This document shows positions 30,196-39,128 of a DNA stretch of 64,000 nt, piece after piece; within the stretch, counting starts at the first letter, position 1, and the number at the start of each line of letters is the position of its first letter. The position numbers and the translations under genes are program-made. The DNA is from Herbiconiux solani NBRC 106740. GTDB lineage: Bacteria > Actinomycetota > Actinomycetes > Actinomycetales > Microbacteriaceae. The notes beneath the pieces are model-generated. The model had not been told where the DNA came from and made no database searches. It saw nothing but the letters and a program-made list of their open reading frames with translations. The stretch covers positions 1-64,000 of the forward strand of contig NZ_BCST01000004.1 in assembly GCF_001571005.1 (NCBI RefSeq), given 5' to 3'.

Positions 30196-32397
30196 ATGAG
30201 ACACCGCACACGAACGCATCGGGCGCGGGGCCTCGGCCTCGTCGTCGCCACCCTCGCCGCCGTCGTGCTCGGAGGCGCCGCCGCCGTCACGCTCGCCGCT
30301 CCCACCCCGGCCTACGCCGGCGACCCGGTCGAGCTCGGAGGCCGTTACGTCGTCGACGAGTCCGGTGTGCTGGGCGGCCAGGAGTCGGCGGTGCAGGACG
30401 CGATCGACACCCTCGCCACCGAGCACGGGGTGAATCTCTTCGTCATCTACACCGACCGCTTCACCGACCCGTCCGACCGGGTCCAGTGGGCCCAGCAGGT
30501 CGCCGAGATCAACCAGTTCGGGCGCAACGACGTGCTGCTCGCGGTGGCCACGGACGACCGTGTCTACCAGCTCTCCTACGCCTCGGACTTCCCGCTGAGC
30601 GACTCCCAGCTCGCGGACATCGAGGAGCAGGACGTCGTGCCGGCCCTCCGGTCGTCGGACTGGGCGGGCGCCGCCGAAGGCGCGGCCGAGGGACTCGGAG
30701 CCGCACTGAGCGGCGACCCGGTCGGCTCGGGCGGCGGCTCCGGGAGCGGCTCGGGCACCGGCGGTGGTTCGAACACCGGTGGCGGGCTCGGCGTCGGCGG
30801 CTTCATCTGGCTGATCGCCGGAGGCATCATCGTCATCGCGGCCGTGATCATCCTGGTCCTGGTGGTGCGCCGCCGGTCGAAGCTCGACACCCGCGACACG
30901 CTGGCGGCCGAGGAGGCCGGGCCCACCCAGAAGGAGCTCGACCAGCAGGTCGGTGCGGTGCTGGTCGACCTCGACGACGCCGTGACCACGAGCGAGCAGG
31001 AGCTGGGCTTCGCCACCGCCCAGTTCGGGGCCGAGGAGACCGCGGCCTTCCAGACCGTGCTGACCCGGGTGAAGGCCTCCCTCACCGAAGCCTTCACGAT
31101 CAAGCAGAAGCTCGACGACGCGATCCCGGACACCGACGAGGAGCGCCGGGCCTGGTCCGAGCAGATCATCACGATCTGCGACCGGGCGGCCGACGAGCTC
31201 GACGCCCAGACCGAGGCCTTCGAGAGTCTGCGCGCGGTCGAACGCGACCCGGCAGCCGCCCTCGCCACCGCGAATTCCGAGCTCGCCGCCCTGCCCGCGG
31301 GTACCGAATCGCGCGAACGACTCACCCGGCTCGCCGCGGCCTACGACGCCTCCGCGCTGACCACGGTCGCCGGCAGCGCGGAGCAGGCCGACCGCCTCCG
31401 CAGCTTCGCCGAGAGCGAGCTCGCTGAGGCCGGCACCGCGATCGCCACCGGCGCCACCGGCGCGGCCGCCCTGCACATCCGTGACGCCCGCCAGGCCATC
31501 GCGCAGACCACGACGATCTTCGACGCGATCGCCGCCCTCGAGACGGGCCTCGCGGATGCCGCCCGCGGCCTCGACGCCGCTCTCGCCGACGCGCGGCAGG
31601 ATCTCGCGGCCGCGGACTCCCTGCAAGCGGCCGATCAAGCGGCCGGCCGGGTGTCCGACCCGGCGACGGCTGCCGCGGCCGCAGCACTCCGGGTGGAGGT
31701 GCAGCGCGCCGAGAGCCTCGGAGCCCGTGACCCGGTGAACGCCCGCCTCGCACTCGAGCGCGCCGATGCGCCGCTGGATCAGGCACTGCTCGCGATCCGC
31801 ACCGAGCAGGAGCGCGTCGCCCGCCTGATCTCGCAGCGCGACCGCGCGATCGCCACCGCGCAGAGCGAGATCGCGGCTGCCCAGAGCTACCTGCAGACCC
31901 GACGCGGCGCCGTCGGCCCGGATGCCCGCACCCGGCTCTCCGAAGCCCAGCGCCATCTCGACCAGGCGTTGACCCTCGCGACCACCGACCCGGAGGCCTC
32001 CCTCCGCGAGGCGACCTCGGCCTCGCAGCTCGCCTCTCTCGCCACGTCCTCGGCCCAGCAGGACGTCAGCTGGGCTCAGGGCGGCGGAATGGGCGGCGGC
32101 TACAGCCAGGGCGGCGGCCTGTCGGGTGGCCTCTCAGGCGGCTCGTCCGGCGGAGACTTCAGCGGCGCCCTGCTCGGCGGCATCATCGGCAGCCTGCTCG
32201 ACGGAGGAGGCGGCGGTGGTCGCTCGGGCGGCTACGGCGGCTTCGGCGGCGGCGGTTCCCGCGGCGGCTGGGGCGGCGGCAGCCGGGGCGGCGGGTTCGG
32301 CGGCTTCGGCGGCGGAGGCGGCGGCGGTTCGCGCCGGTCCAGCGGCGGAAGCTTCGGCGGCGGCGGTGGGCGGCGCGGCGGCGGCGGCCGTTTCTGA
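30196..32397 (+). CDS. TPM-domain membrane protein with long coiled coil and glycine-rich tail
   Basis: 733 residues. A signal peptide (about 1-41, ending PAYAGDP) precedes an extracytoplasmic TPM (Psb32/YgcG-like) domain (about 45-170, with YVVDESGVL and NDVLLAVATDDR), a Gly/Ser linker, one membrane helix (about 202-224) and a long Ala-rich helical region (about 235-615). A Gly/Arg/Ser-rich tail (about 620-733) ends the protein. TPM proteins have been linked to photosystem repair and phosphatase activity elsewhere; the role in actinobacteria is unknown. It lies 66 bp before pspA, hinting at an envelope-stress role. Confidence 0.85.
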   Translation: MRHRTRTHRARGLGLVVATLAAVVLGGAAAVTLAAPTPAYAGDPVELGGRYVVDESGVLGGQESAVQDAIDTLATEHGVNLFVIYTDRFTDPSDRVQWAQQVAEINQFGRNDVLLAVATDDRVYQLSYASDFPLSDSQLADIEEQDVVPALRSSDWAGAAEGAAEGLGAALSGDPVGSGGGSGSGSGTGGGSNTGGGLGVGGFIWLIAGGIIVIAAVIILVLVVRRRSKLDTRDTLAAEEAGPTQKELDQQVGAVLVDLDDAVTTSEQELGFATAQFGAEETAAFQTVLTRVKASLTEAFTIKQKLDDAIPDTDEERRAWSEQIITICDRAADELDAQTEAFESLRAVERDPAAALATANSELAALPAGTESRERLTRLAAAYDASALTTVAGSAEQADRLRSFAESELAEAGTAIATGATGAAALHIRDARQAIAQTTTIFDAIAALETGLADAARGLDAALADARQDLAAADSLQAADQAAGRVSDPATAAAAAALRVEVQRAESLGARDPVNARLALERADAPLDQALLAIRTEQERVARLISQRDRAIATAQSEIAAAQSYLQTRRGAVGPDARTRLSEAQRHLDQALTLATTDPEASLREATSASQLASLATSSAQQDVSWAQGGGMGGGYSQGGGLSGGLSGGSSGGDFSGALLGGIIGSLLDGGGGGGRSGGYGGFGGGGSRGGWGGGSRGGGFGGFGGGGGGGSRRSSGGSFGGGGGRRGGGGRF

Positions 32398-32463
32398 GCC
32401 CCTCCCATCCTCGTCAGCACCCACTTTCGATGTCATGATTCAGCCAGTACAAAGGAGACAGAG

Positions 32464-33213
32464 ATGACCAACAAGCAGTCGATCTTCGGTCGCATCGCGC
32501 AGCTCGCGAAGGCGAACATCAACGCCCTGATCGATCAGGCCGAAGACCCGCAGCTCATGCTCGACCAGCTCGTGCGCGACTACACCTCCAACATCGCCGA
32601 CGCGGAGAGCGCGATCGCCCAGACCATCGGCAACCTGCGCCTGCTCGAGGACGACCACCGCGAAGACGTCGCCGCCGCCGCCGACTGGGGTCGGAAGGCC
32701 CTCGCCGCCAGCACGAAGGCCGACGAGTTCCGCGCGGCCGGCAACACGGTCGACGCCGACAAGTTCGACGCCCTGGCGAAGGTGGCGCTGACCCGCCAGC
32801 TGCAGTCCGAGAACGAGGCGAAGGATGCCGAGCCCTCGATCGCCTCGCAGACCGAGTCGGTCGAGAAGCTGAAGTCGGGCCTCGCGGCCATGAAGGACAA
32901 GCTCAACCAGCTGAAGACGAAGCGCGACAACCTGGTGGCGCGGGCGAAGACCGCACAGGCGCAGAGCCAGGTGCAGGATGCGCTGAAGAACATCAACGTG
33001 CTCGACCCCACGAGCGACCTCGGCCGCTTCGAGGACAAGATCCGCCGCGAGGAGGCCCGCGTCCGCGGCCAGGAGGAGCTCAACGCCTCCAGCCTCGACT
33101 CGCAGTTCGAGAGCCTCGAGGACCTCGGCGAGCTGACCGAGGTCGAGGCCCGTCTCGCCGCACTCAAGGCGGGTTCGGGCAGCGGCGCCAAAGCCGTCAC
33201 GGGCGGCGAGTAG
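32464..33213 (+). CDS. pspA: PspA/IM30 family protein
   Basis: 249 residues, helical throughout. The start SIFGRIAQLAKANINALIDQ and the EDPQLMLDQLVRDY segment are PspA/Vipp1 hallmarks. Family members form rings or rods on the inner leaflet and protect the membrane under stress. A strong AAAGGAGA lies 8 nt before the ATG. It follows the TPM gene on the same strand, and the pair is likely one transcript. Confidence 0.93.
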   Translation: MTNKQSIFGRIAQLAKANINALIDQAEDPQLMLDQLVRDYTSNIADAESAIAQTIGNLRLLEDDHREDVAAAADWGRKALAASTKADEFRAAGNTVDADKFDALAKVALTRQLQSENEAKDAEPSIASQTESVEKLKSGLAAMKDKLNQLKTKRDNLVARAKTAQAQSQVQDALKNINVLDPTSDLGRFEDKIRREEARVRGQEELNASSLDSQFESLEDLGELTEVEARLAALKAGSGSGAKAVTGGE

Positions 33214-33226
33214 GCGTCCGCCGACC

Positions 33227-34066
33227 GTGAGCGCCACGTTCGTCGTCGTCCCCGAATGGCAGGGCTCCGGGTCGTCCCGCGCCATGCGCCTGATCGATGG
33301 GGCCGAGGCGATCCGCGGTGACCTGCCGCGCGCCTCGACCGTCGTGGTCGAGGTGCCGGCCGGTGCCGGCGAATCGCTGGAGACCGGGGTGCAGCGCTAC
33401 TCCTCCATCACCGTCGTGGCCGAGGCTCTCACCGCGGCCCTCGACGAGGTGACGGATCTGCCCGTCGTGATCGGCGGCGACTGCGGTGTCGAGTTCGCCG
33501 CGGTCCGGCACGCCGTGGCTCGGAGCGCCCGGCCGGTGGCGCTCGTCTGGTTCGACGCGCATCCGGATCTGAACACCCCGCGCACCTCCCCCTCGGGGGC
33601 CTTCCACGGGATGGTGCTGCGCACCCTCCTCGGCGGCGGTCCCGAGCAGCTCGCCGCCGAACCCGTGCTCGACCCCGGGAGGGTCGTGCTGGCCGGCACC
33701 CGCGCGCTCGACGACGGGGAGGCCGAGTTCGTGGATGCGGCGGGCATCGCGCTGCTTCCGCCGGACCGGATCATCGATCCCGCCGCCCTGGTCGACGCCG
33801 TGCGGGCCACGGGCGCCGAGGCTGTCTACCTGCACGTCGACCTCGACGTGCTCGACCCGGCCGAGATCCACGGGGTCGCGTTCCCCGAGCCCTTCGGCCT
33901 CGGGGTCGCCGACCTCACCGCCGCCCTCCAGGCGCTCCGCGCGGAGTTCGACCTGGTGGGCGCCGGAATCACCGAATTCGCCCCCGCCACACCCGACGCC
34001 GCGGTCGACGACCTCCCGGCCATCCTGCGGATCGTCTCCGCACTCGTCCGCGCCCCCAAGGAGTGA
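33227..34066 (+). CDS. Arginase/agmatinase family protein, GGDC variant
   Basis: 279 residues. Ureohydrolase fold with the metal motifs GGDCGVE (about 83-89), WFDAHPDLNTP (Asp110, His112, Asp114) and HVDLDVLDP. In arginases the first motif is GGDH and its His holds one Mn ion; here Cys86 stands in that place. Substrate is unknown and could be a guanidino compound or another amidine. The GTG start lies 13 bp after pspA with no clear ribosome site. Its stop overlaps the ribosome site of the next gene, so the two are coupled. Confidence 0.8.
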   Translation: MSATFVVVPEWQGSGSSRAMRLIDGAEAIRGDLPRASTVVVEVPAGAGESLETGVQRYSSITVVAEALTAALDEVTDLPVVIGGDCGVEFAAVRHAVARSARPVALVWFDAHPDLNTPRTSPSGAFHGMVLRTLLGGGPEQLAAEPVLDPGRVVLAGTRALDDGEAEFVDAAGIALLPPDRIIDPAALVDAVRATGAEAVYLHVDLDVLDPAEIHGVAFPEPFGLGVADLTAALQALRAEFDLVGAGITEFAPATPDAAVDDLPAILRIVSALVRAPKE

Positions 34067-34068
34067 AC

Positions 34069-35517
34069 ATGATCAAGGAATTCGACCTCATCGTCATCGG
34101 AGCCGGCGCCGTCGGCGAGAACGTCGCCGACCGTGCCGTCCAGGGCGGCCTCCGGACCGCCCTCGTGGAGGCCGAGCTGGTCGGCGGCGAGTGCTCCTAC
34201 TGGGCCTGCATGCCGTCGAAGGCTCTGCTGCGCGCCGGTGAGGTCGTCGCCGCCGCGCGCGCCGTCGGCGGAGCCGAGCAGGCCGTCACGGGCGAGATCG
34301 ACGTGGCCGCCGTGCTGAAGCGCCGCGACTCGTTCACGAGCGACTGGGACGACGAGGGCCAGGTGAAATGGGTCGAGGGTGCCGGGATCGAGCTGATCCG
34401 TGGGCACGCGACCTTCACCGGCGTCAAGGAGCTCGAGGTGCGTGCCGCCGACGGAACCACGACGACGCTGAAGGCGACCCACGCGGTCGTGGTCTCCACC
34501 GGCTCGACGGCGCTCCTGCCCGACATCCCGGGCCTGGCCGATTCGAAGCCGTGGACCAGCCGGGAGGCCACGAGCGTCAAGGCGATCCCCGCGCGCTTCA
34601 CGATCGTCGGCGGCGGCGTCGTCGCGGTCGAGATGGCGACCGCGTATGCCACTCTCGGCTCGAAGGTCACGCTGATCTCCCGCGGCGCCTTGCTCGCGAA
34701 CCAGGAGCCGTTCGCCGGCGAGGCGGTCGGCAAGGCGCTCGGCGACCTCGGCGTCGACATACACCTCGGGCAGTCCCCCGCCGAGGTCTCCCGTGACGCC
34801 CAGGGTGTCGTCCACACGACCCTCGAGGACGGCTCGGTGATCGACTCGGACGAGATCCTCGTCGCCACCGGCCGCCTCCCCCGCACCGGCGACCTCGGGC
34901 TCGAGACCATCGGCCTCGAGCCGAACCAGTGGCTGAACACCGACGACACCCTGCTCGTGCTGGGTGAGGACGGCGCTCCGTTGCCGGGCGAGTGGCTCTA
35001 CGCCACCGGAGACGTCAACCACCGCGCGCTGCTCACCCACCAGGGCAAGTACCAGGCCCGGGCCGCCGGCGACGTCGCCGCCGCCCGCGCGAAGGGCGAG
35101 CCCGTGCACGACCAGCCCTGGGGCCGTCACGTCGCGACCGCCGACCACCAGGCTGTGCCGCAGGTCACCTTCACCGAGCCGCAGGTGGCCTCGATCGGGA
35201 TGACCGCGGCCGCTGCCGAGAAGGCCGGGTACCGCACCAAGGTCGTCGACTACGAGATCGGCAACGTCGCCGGGGCCGCCGTGCACCGCGACGGCTACGC
35301 CGGCACCGCCCGGGCGGTCGTGGACGAGGACAAGAAGGTGCTCCTCGGCGTGACCTTCGTGGGCCCCGACGTGCAGGAGCTGCTGCACTCCGCGACGGTC
35401 GCCGTGGTCGGCGAGGTACCGCTCCACCGCCTCTGGCACGCGGTGCCCTCCTACCCCACCATCAGCGAGGTCTGGCTCCGCCTGCTCGAGACCTACGGAC
35501 GGGACGCCAGCGCGTGA
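34069..35517 (+). CDS. FAD-dependent pyridine nucleotide-disulfide oxidoreductase (dihydrolipoamide dehydrogenase-like)
   Basis: 482 residues. FAD-binding GAGAVGENVA (11-20), redox pair Cys42 and Cys47 in GGECSYWACMPSK, a second Rossmann motif VGGGVVAVEMA and the C-terminal dimer domain. The position of the catalytic His in lipoamide dehydrogenases (HPT) reads YPT (AVPSYPTISEVW), so it may be a mercuric-reductase-like or other disulfide reductase and not Lpd. ATG at 34069 follows AAGGAG by 5 nt. There are no E2 or E1 genes beside it. Confidence 0.85.
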   Translation: MIKEFDLIVIGAGAVGENVADRAVQGGLRTALVEAELVGGECSYWACMPSKALLRAGEVVAAARAVGGAEQAVTGEIDVAAVLKRRDSFTSDWDDEGQVKWVEGAGIELIRGHATFTGVKELEVRAADGTTTTLKATHAVVVSTGSTALLPDIPGLADSKPWTSREATSVKAIPARFTIVGGGVVAVEMATAYATLGSKVTLISRGALLANQEPFAGEAVGKALGDLGVDIHLGQSPAEVSRDAQGVVHTTLEDGSVIDSDEILVATGRLPRTGDLGLETIGLEPNQWLNTDDTLLVLGEDGAPLPGEWLYATGDVNHRALLTHQGKYQARAAGDVAAARAKGEPVHDQPWGRHVATADHQAVPQVTFTEPQVASIGMTAAAAEKAGYRTKVVDYEIGNVAGAAVHRDGYAGTARAVVDEDKKVLLGVTFVGPDVQELLHSATVAVVGEVPLHRLWHAVPSYPTISEVWLRLLETYGRDASA

Positions 35518-35894
35518 TGGAACGGATCCGCCGCATCCTCTACGCCCCGCCCGTCGCCCGGGCCGGGTATCTCTACGCGACCGGGGTGGCGCTGACGATG
35601 GGGGCACTCCTCGGCACCGACCGCATCCGCCGCGTCGACGGGCTCTACGTCTGCACGGGGTTGCCTCGGTGGGCGTTCCGCCGCGGCGGCACCTGCGTCG
35701 GCGGGGTCTACCTCACCGACGACAACGACGCTCCCGCGGTGCTCCGCCACGAGGCGGTCCACCGCCGGCAGTGGCAGCAGTACGGGATGATGTTCCCGCT
35801 GCTCTACGCGCTGGCCGGGCAGAATCCGCTGACCAACCACTTCGAGATCGAGGCCGGCCTCGAAGACGGCAACTACCTCCCACGCAAGCGCTGA
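35517..35894 (+). CDS. Hypothetical protein with HExxH motif
   Basis: 125 residues. One hydrophobic segment near the N-terminus (about 16-33) and a zinc-peptidase-like HEAVH (78-82, LRHEAVHRRQWQQYG). A Glu-rich helix after it (HFEIEAGLEDGNY) could give the third ligand. The ATG overlaps the preceding stop by one base (TGATG). No substrate can be inferred; it may be a small membrane metalloprotein. Confidence 0.72.
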   Translation: MERIRRILYAPPVARAGYLYATGVALTMGALLGTDRIRRVDGLYVCTGLPRWAFRRGGTCVGGVYLTDDNDAPAVLRHEAVHRRQWQQYGMMFPLLYALAGQNPLTNHFEIEAGLEDGNYLPRKR

Positions 35895-35945
35895 GGCCTC
35901 GTAAGACTGAGACCTCGGTGGCGCGGTGACCCGGTGACCTGACGC

Positions 35946-36320
35946 CTAGGAGGCGCTGACCTCGCGGGAGAGCCAGACGCAGACCTCGTCGCCGTCGAGG
36001 GCGTCGTCGCCGGTGGACATCTCTTCCATCCACGCCTTCGTCGCGCGACGGACGGCCTGGCCGGTGGCGCAGGCGAGGCCGGATCCGATGTCTCCGGTGC
36101 GGGTGTCCCGTGTCAACCAGGTGACGGTGACGCGCTCGGGGGTGGCGATCGGGTCGATGTCGGCCTTGCTCGGCACCTCGACGAACACCTGGCCGCGGGC
36201 CCGGTCGCCGAGGAGCGAGACCATCGCCCGGATCTCGTCGAGGGCGGTCTCGGTACCGGCGATGAGGACTCGGCCGGTGGCGCGGGAGACGGCGGTGGCG
36301 TCAGAGGCGATCACATACAT
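35946..36320 (-). CDS. Solitary siderophore-interacting protein (SIP) C-terminal domain
   Basis: 124 residues. VLIAGTETALDEIRAMVSLLG and the GQVFVEVPS and VTVTWLTRD stretches match the NAD(P)H-binding C-terminal half of siderophore-interacting ferric reductases. The FAD-binding N-terminal barrel is absent, so by itself it is unlikely to be a full reductase. It may bind ferrisiderophore or act with a partner. An iron-box-like sequence and a leaderless -10 lie directly upstream, arguing for iron control. No Shine-Dalgarno is evident. Confidence 0.8.
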   Translation of the reverse strand: MYVIASDATAVSRATGRVLIAGTETALDEIRAMVSLLGDRARGQVFVEVPSKADIDPIATPERVTVTWLTRDTRTGDIGSGLACATGQAVRRATKAWMEEMSTGDDALDGDEVCVWLSREVSAS

Positions 36321-36328
36321 TTGAGATC

Positions 36329-36350
36329 AGTATAGGCATGCCTAACTTAG
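36329..36350 (-). promoter_or_regulatory. DtxR/IdeR-like iron box overlapping a leaderless promoter
   Basis: Plus-strand bases 36332-36350 (ATAGGCATGCCTAACTTAG) match 13 of 19 positions of the DtxR consensus TTAGGTTAGCCTAACCTAA. On the minus strand the -10 TATACT (36334-36329) ends 8 nt before the SIP-domain ATG. A repressor bound here would block the -10. Confidence 0.55.
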
Positions 36351-36375
36351 GATTGCCACACCTGACCTGAAGCTC

Positions 36376-37803
36376 TCAGAACTGTGGTGGATGCACCAGA
36401 TCCCAGCGCAGTCGGCGCTCGAGTTGCCGCCCCAGCGCGAGCAGGGTCGCCTCCCCGCCGGGCCGGCCGATCAGCTGCACGGCCATCGGCAGGCCGTCCT
36501 CCGTGCGATGCACGGGGAGGCTGATCGCCGGCAGCCCGCTCACGTTCACGAACGAGGTGTACGGCGTGTACCTGACCTGCTGTGAGAAGTTCTCCTCGCC
36601 GTCCTCCTGGTCGTACCAGCCGACCGGGCGCGGGGTCATCGTCATCCCGGGGATGAGCACGGCGTCGAACCGCTCGAGCTGACGGATGACCGACCGCTCG
36701 TACCGCGTGAGGGTGGCCAGCGCGCGGGCGAGCTCGGATGCAGGGATCGCCCGGCCCTGGTTCATCAGCCACCGGGTCAACGGCTCGAGGAGTTCCTCCG
36801 CCTCCCCCTCGGCCGGGATCGTCGACGCGCCGACCTGCCAGATCACGCGGAACGCGTCCGCGTACTCCGGGGCGGGCTCGAGCTCGAACTCCTCGACACC
36901 GTGGCCGAGCGCCGCGAAACCGTCGCGGGCGAGCTCGAAGGCGGCCACCGCATCCGGATCAAGGGGCAAGTCGTAGGAGCTCGCCCATGGGGTGCCCGTC
37001 GTGACGCCGAGCTGGAAGCGCCCCTCGCCGCGGATGGCGGCGCCGAGGAACAGTCCGTCGTCGTAGTCCGGCGCCCGCAGCGCGAAGTGGTGCACCACGC
37101 GGTCGCCCCGCCGGGCGATCATCCCGTCCAGGAGCAGCGCGGCATCCGTCACCGAGCGGGCGATGGGTCCGCCGACGCCGAGCCCCGCGAGCGATTCCTG
37201 ACCGGAGGCGGCGGGGACGAGCCCGCGTGAGGGCTTCAGCCCCACGAGCCCGCAGGCGGCGGCCGGGATGCGGATGGACCCGCCACCGTCCGATGCGGGA
37301 GCGAACGGCACCAGACCCGCGGCGACGGCGGCCGCCGCCCCTCCGCTCGAGCCGCCGGCGCCCAGGGCGAGGTCGTACGGGTTGCGCGTCGGCGGGCCGA
37401 TCAAGCCCTCGGTATAGCTCGGCAGCCCGAACTCGGGTGTCGCCGTCTTGCCCAGGCTCACCACCCCGGCCTCGTCCAGCTGCCGCACGAGCTCGTCCGA
37501 CTCCTCGGGCACGAAGTCGGCGAACAGCCGCGAGCCGAAGGTCGTGCGCACCCCGGCGCGCCGCACCAGGTCCTTCTCTCCCGTCGCGAGGCCGAACAGC
37601 GGGGCCGACCGGTCGTCGGAGGAGTCGAGGGCGTCGGCGCGGGCACGCGCCGCATCCGGAGTCACCGTGAAGAAGGCCCCGAGCTCGCCGTTCAGCCGGT
37701 CGATGCGCTCGAGGTAGTGGTCGGCCGCCTCACGCACGCCGAGCTCGCGGCGCTGGATCAGGCGGTACTGCTCGAGCGCGCTCAGCTCGTGGATCTCGAC
37801 CAT
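36376..37803 (-). CDS. Amidase (amidase signature family)
   Basis: 475 residues. The amidase signature [15 protein letters not shown] with [20 protein letters not shown] supplies the Ser-cisSer pair, and Lys in [10 protein letters not shown] completes the triad. Family members hydrolyse diverse amides; the closest style is the Gat/AspAm group without a GatB partner, so this is a stand-alone amidase of unknown substrate. It starts 7 bp after the stop of the GNAT gene and may be co-transcribed with it. Confidence 0.9.
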   Translation of the reverse strand: MVEIHELSALEQYRLIQRRELGVREAADHYLERIDRLNGELGAFFTVTPDAARARADALDSSDDRSAPLFGLATGEKDLVRRAGVRTTFGSRLFADFVPEESDELVRQLDEAGVVSLGKTATPEFGLPSYTEGLIGPPTRNPYDLALGAGGSSGGAAAAVAAGLVPFAPASDGGGSIRIPAAACGLVGLKPSRGLVPAASGQESLAGLGVGGPIARSVTDAALLLDGMIARRGDRVVHHFALRAPDYDDGLFLGAAIRGEGRFQLGVTTGTPWASSYDLPLDPDAVAAFELARDGFAALGHGVEEFELEPAPEYADAFRVIWQVGASTIPAEGEAEELLEPLTRWLMNQGRAIPASELARALATLTRYERSVIRQLERFDAVLIPGMTMTPRPVGWYDQEDGEENFSQQVRYTPYTSFVNVSGLPAISLPVHRTEDGLPMAVQLIGRPGGEATLLALGRQLERRLRWDLVHPPQF

Positions 37804-37810
37804 GCCGGGC

Positions 37811-38401
37811 CTACTTCAGTGACTTCTGCAGCAGCACGGTGCCGAGCCAGTGCCCGAACTTGAAGCCGACGCGCCCGAGGCGGCCGACCTCCTTGAAGCC
37901 GAAGCCCTCGTGCAGACGGATCGAGGCGTCCGCGCCCTGGTCGGCGATCACCGCCAGCATCTCCTTGATCCCGGCCTGCTTCGACCGGACGATCAGCTCG
38001 GCGAGCAGGACCTTGCCGAGGCCCTTGCCCGTGGCGGCCGGGCCGAGGTAGATCGAATCCTCGACCGTGCGCCGGTAGGCGGCCTTCTGCTTCCAGGCCG
38101 AGACGTATGCGAAGCCGAGCAGGGTGCCGGTGGGCGAGACGGCGACGAGGAAGGGGTAGTTGAGCTTCTGGGTCCAGGCGAACTTGTGCCGCCACTCCTT
38201 GAGCGTCATCGCGTCCTCGTCGAAGGTGACGACGGTGTTCGCGACGTAGTGGTTGTAGATCTCGCGGATGTACGGGAGGTCGGTCTCCGTCGCATCCCGG
38301 AGCACGTACTCGAACGGCACCTCCAGCGGCGGCTTCTCACCGGTCGCGGGCCGGAGCTCGCGGGGCAGCCGGCGGCGCGGCTGGTACTCCTCTTCCAACA
38401 T
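37811..38401 (-). CDS. GNAT N-acetyltransferase (phosphinothricin acetyltransferase-like)
   Basis: 196 residues. The domain begins near residue 30 (YVLRDATETDLPYIREIYN) and has the acetyl-CoA loop ATGKGLGKVLL. NHYVANTVVTFDE and similar blocks recall the pat/bar subgroup, which acetylates small amines or amino-acid-like herbicides. A Pro/Arg-rich N-terminal extension of about 30 residues precedes it. The ATG has TAGGCT 6 nt upstream and looks leaderless. Confidence 0.85.
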   Translation of the reverse strand: MLEEEYQPRRRLPRELRPATGEKPPLEVPFEYVLRDATETDLPYIREIYNHYVANTVVTFDEDAMTLKEWRHKFAWTQKLNYPFLVAVSPTGTLLGFAYVSAWKQKAAYRRTVEDSIYLGPAATGKGLGKVLLAELIVRSKQAGIKEMLAVIADQGADASIRLHEGFGFKEVGRLGRVGFKFGHWLGTVLLQKSLK

Positions 38402-38407
38402 GGTTCC

Positions 38408-38413
38408 AGCCTA
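38408..38413 (-). promoter_or_regulatory. -10 element of the GNAT gene (leaderless type)
   Basis: TAGGCT on the minus strand ends 6 nt before the ATG; no ribosome-binding site is present. Confidence 0.5.
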
Positions 38414-38425
38414 GCCAGCGGCGGA

Positions 38426-39118
38426 CTACCGGGGCGTCCAGTCGACCGGCTCGGCCCCCTGCTCCTCGAGGAGGGCGTTGGCGCGGCTGAACGGCTTCGA
38501 GCCGAAGAAGCCGCGGCTGGCCGACAGGGGGCTCGGATGCGCGGACGTGATCACCGGTGTGTCACCGAGCAGCGGCACGAGCCCCGCCGCATCCCGCCCC
38601 CACAGGATCGCCACGAGCGGACTGTCGCGGGCGACCAGCGTGCGGATCGCGTGAGCGGTGACCTCCTCCCACCCCCGGCCCCGGTGCGAGGCGGGCAGAC
38701 CCGGCTGCACGGTCAGCACACGGTTGAGCAGCATCACGCCGTTCTCGCCCCAGGCGCTCAGATCGCCGTGCGGGGCGGGCGGGATGCCCAGGTCGTCGTT
38801 CAGCTCGCGGTAGATGTTCGCGAGACTCCGCGGCAGGGGCCGCACGTGCCGGTCGACCGCGAACGAGAGCCCGATCGGATGCCCGGGCGTGGGATACGGA
38901 TCCTGTCCCACGATGAGCACCCGCACCCCGGAGAGCGGGGCCCGGAACGCGCGCAGCACGTCGTGGCCGTCGGGCAGGTACCCGCGACCGGCCGCGTTCT
39001 CGGCGCGCAACATCTCACCGAGTTCGGCGATCCGGTCGCCGACCGGGGCGAGCGCCTCGGCCCAGCCCGGGTCGATCTGCCCCGTCCCGGCGAGTTCGTC
39101 GAGCGAGAGTCCCGTCAT
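38426..39118 (-). CDS. ung: Uracil-DNA glycosylase
   Basis: 230 residues. Family 1 UDG: the water-activating Asp73 in [22 protein letters not shown] and the minor-groove loop [10 protein letters not shown]. It removes uracil from DNA after cytosine deamination, starting base excision repair. It follows the S51-family gene by 10 bp on the same strand. Confidence 0.96.
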   Translation of the reverse strand: MTGLSLDELAGTGQIDPGWAEALAPVGDRIAELGEMLRAENAAGRGYLPDGHDVLRAFRAPLSGVRVLIVGQDPYPTPGHPIGLSFAVDRHVRPLPRSLANIYRELNDDLGIPPAPHGDLSAWGENGVMLLNRVLTVQPGLPASHRGRGWEEVTAHAIRTLVARDSPLVAILWGRDAAGLVPLLGDTPVITSAHPSPLSASRGFFGSKPFSRANALLEEQGAEPVDWTPR

Positions 39119-39128
39119 CGGAGCAGCC

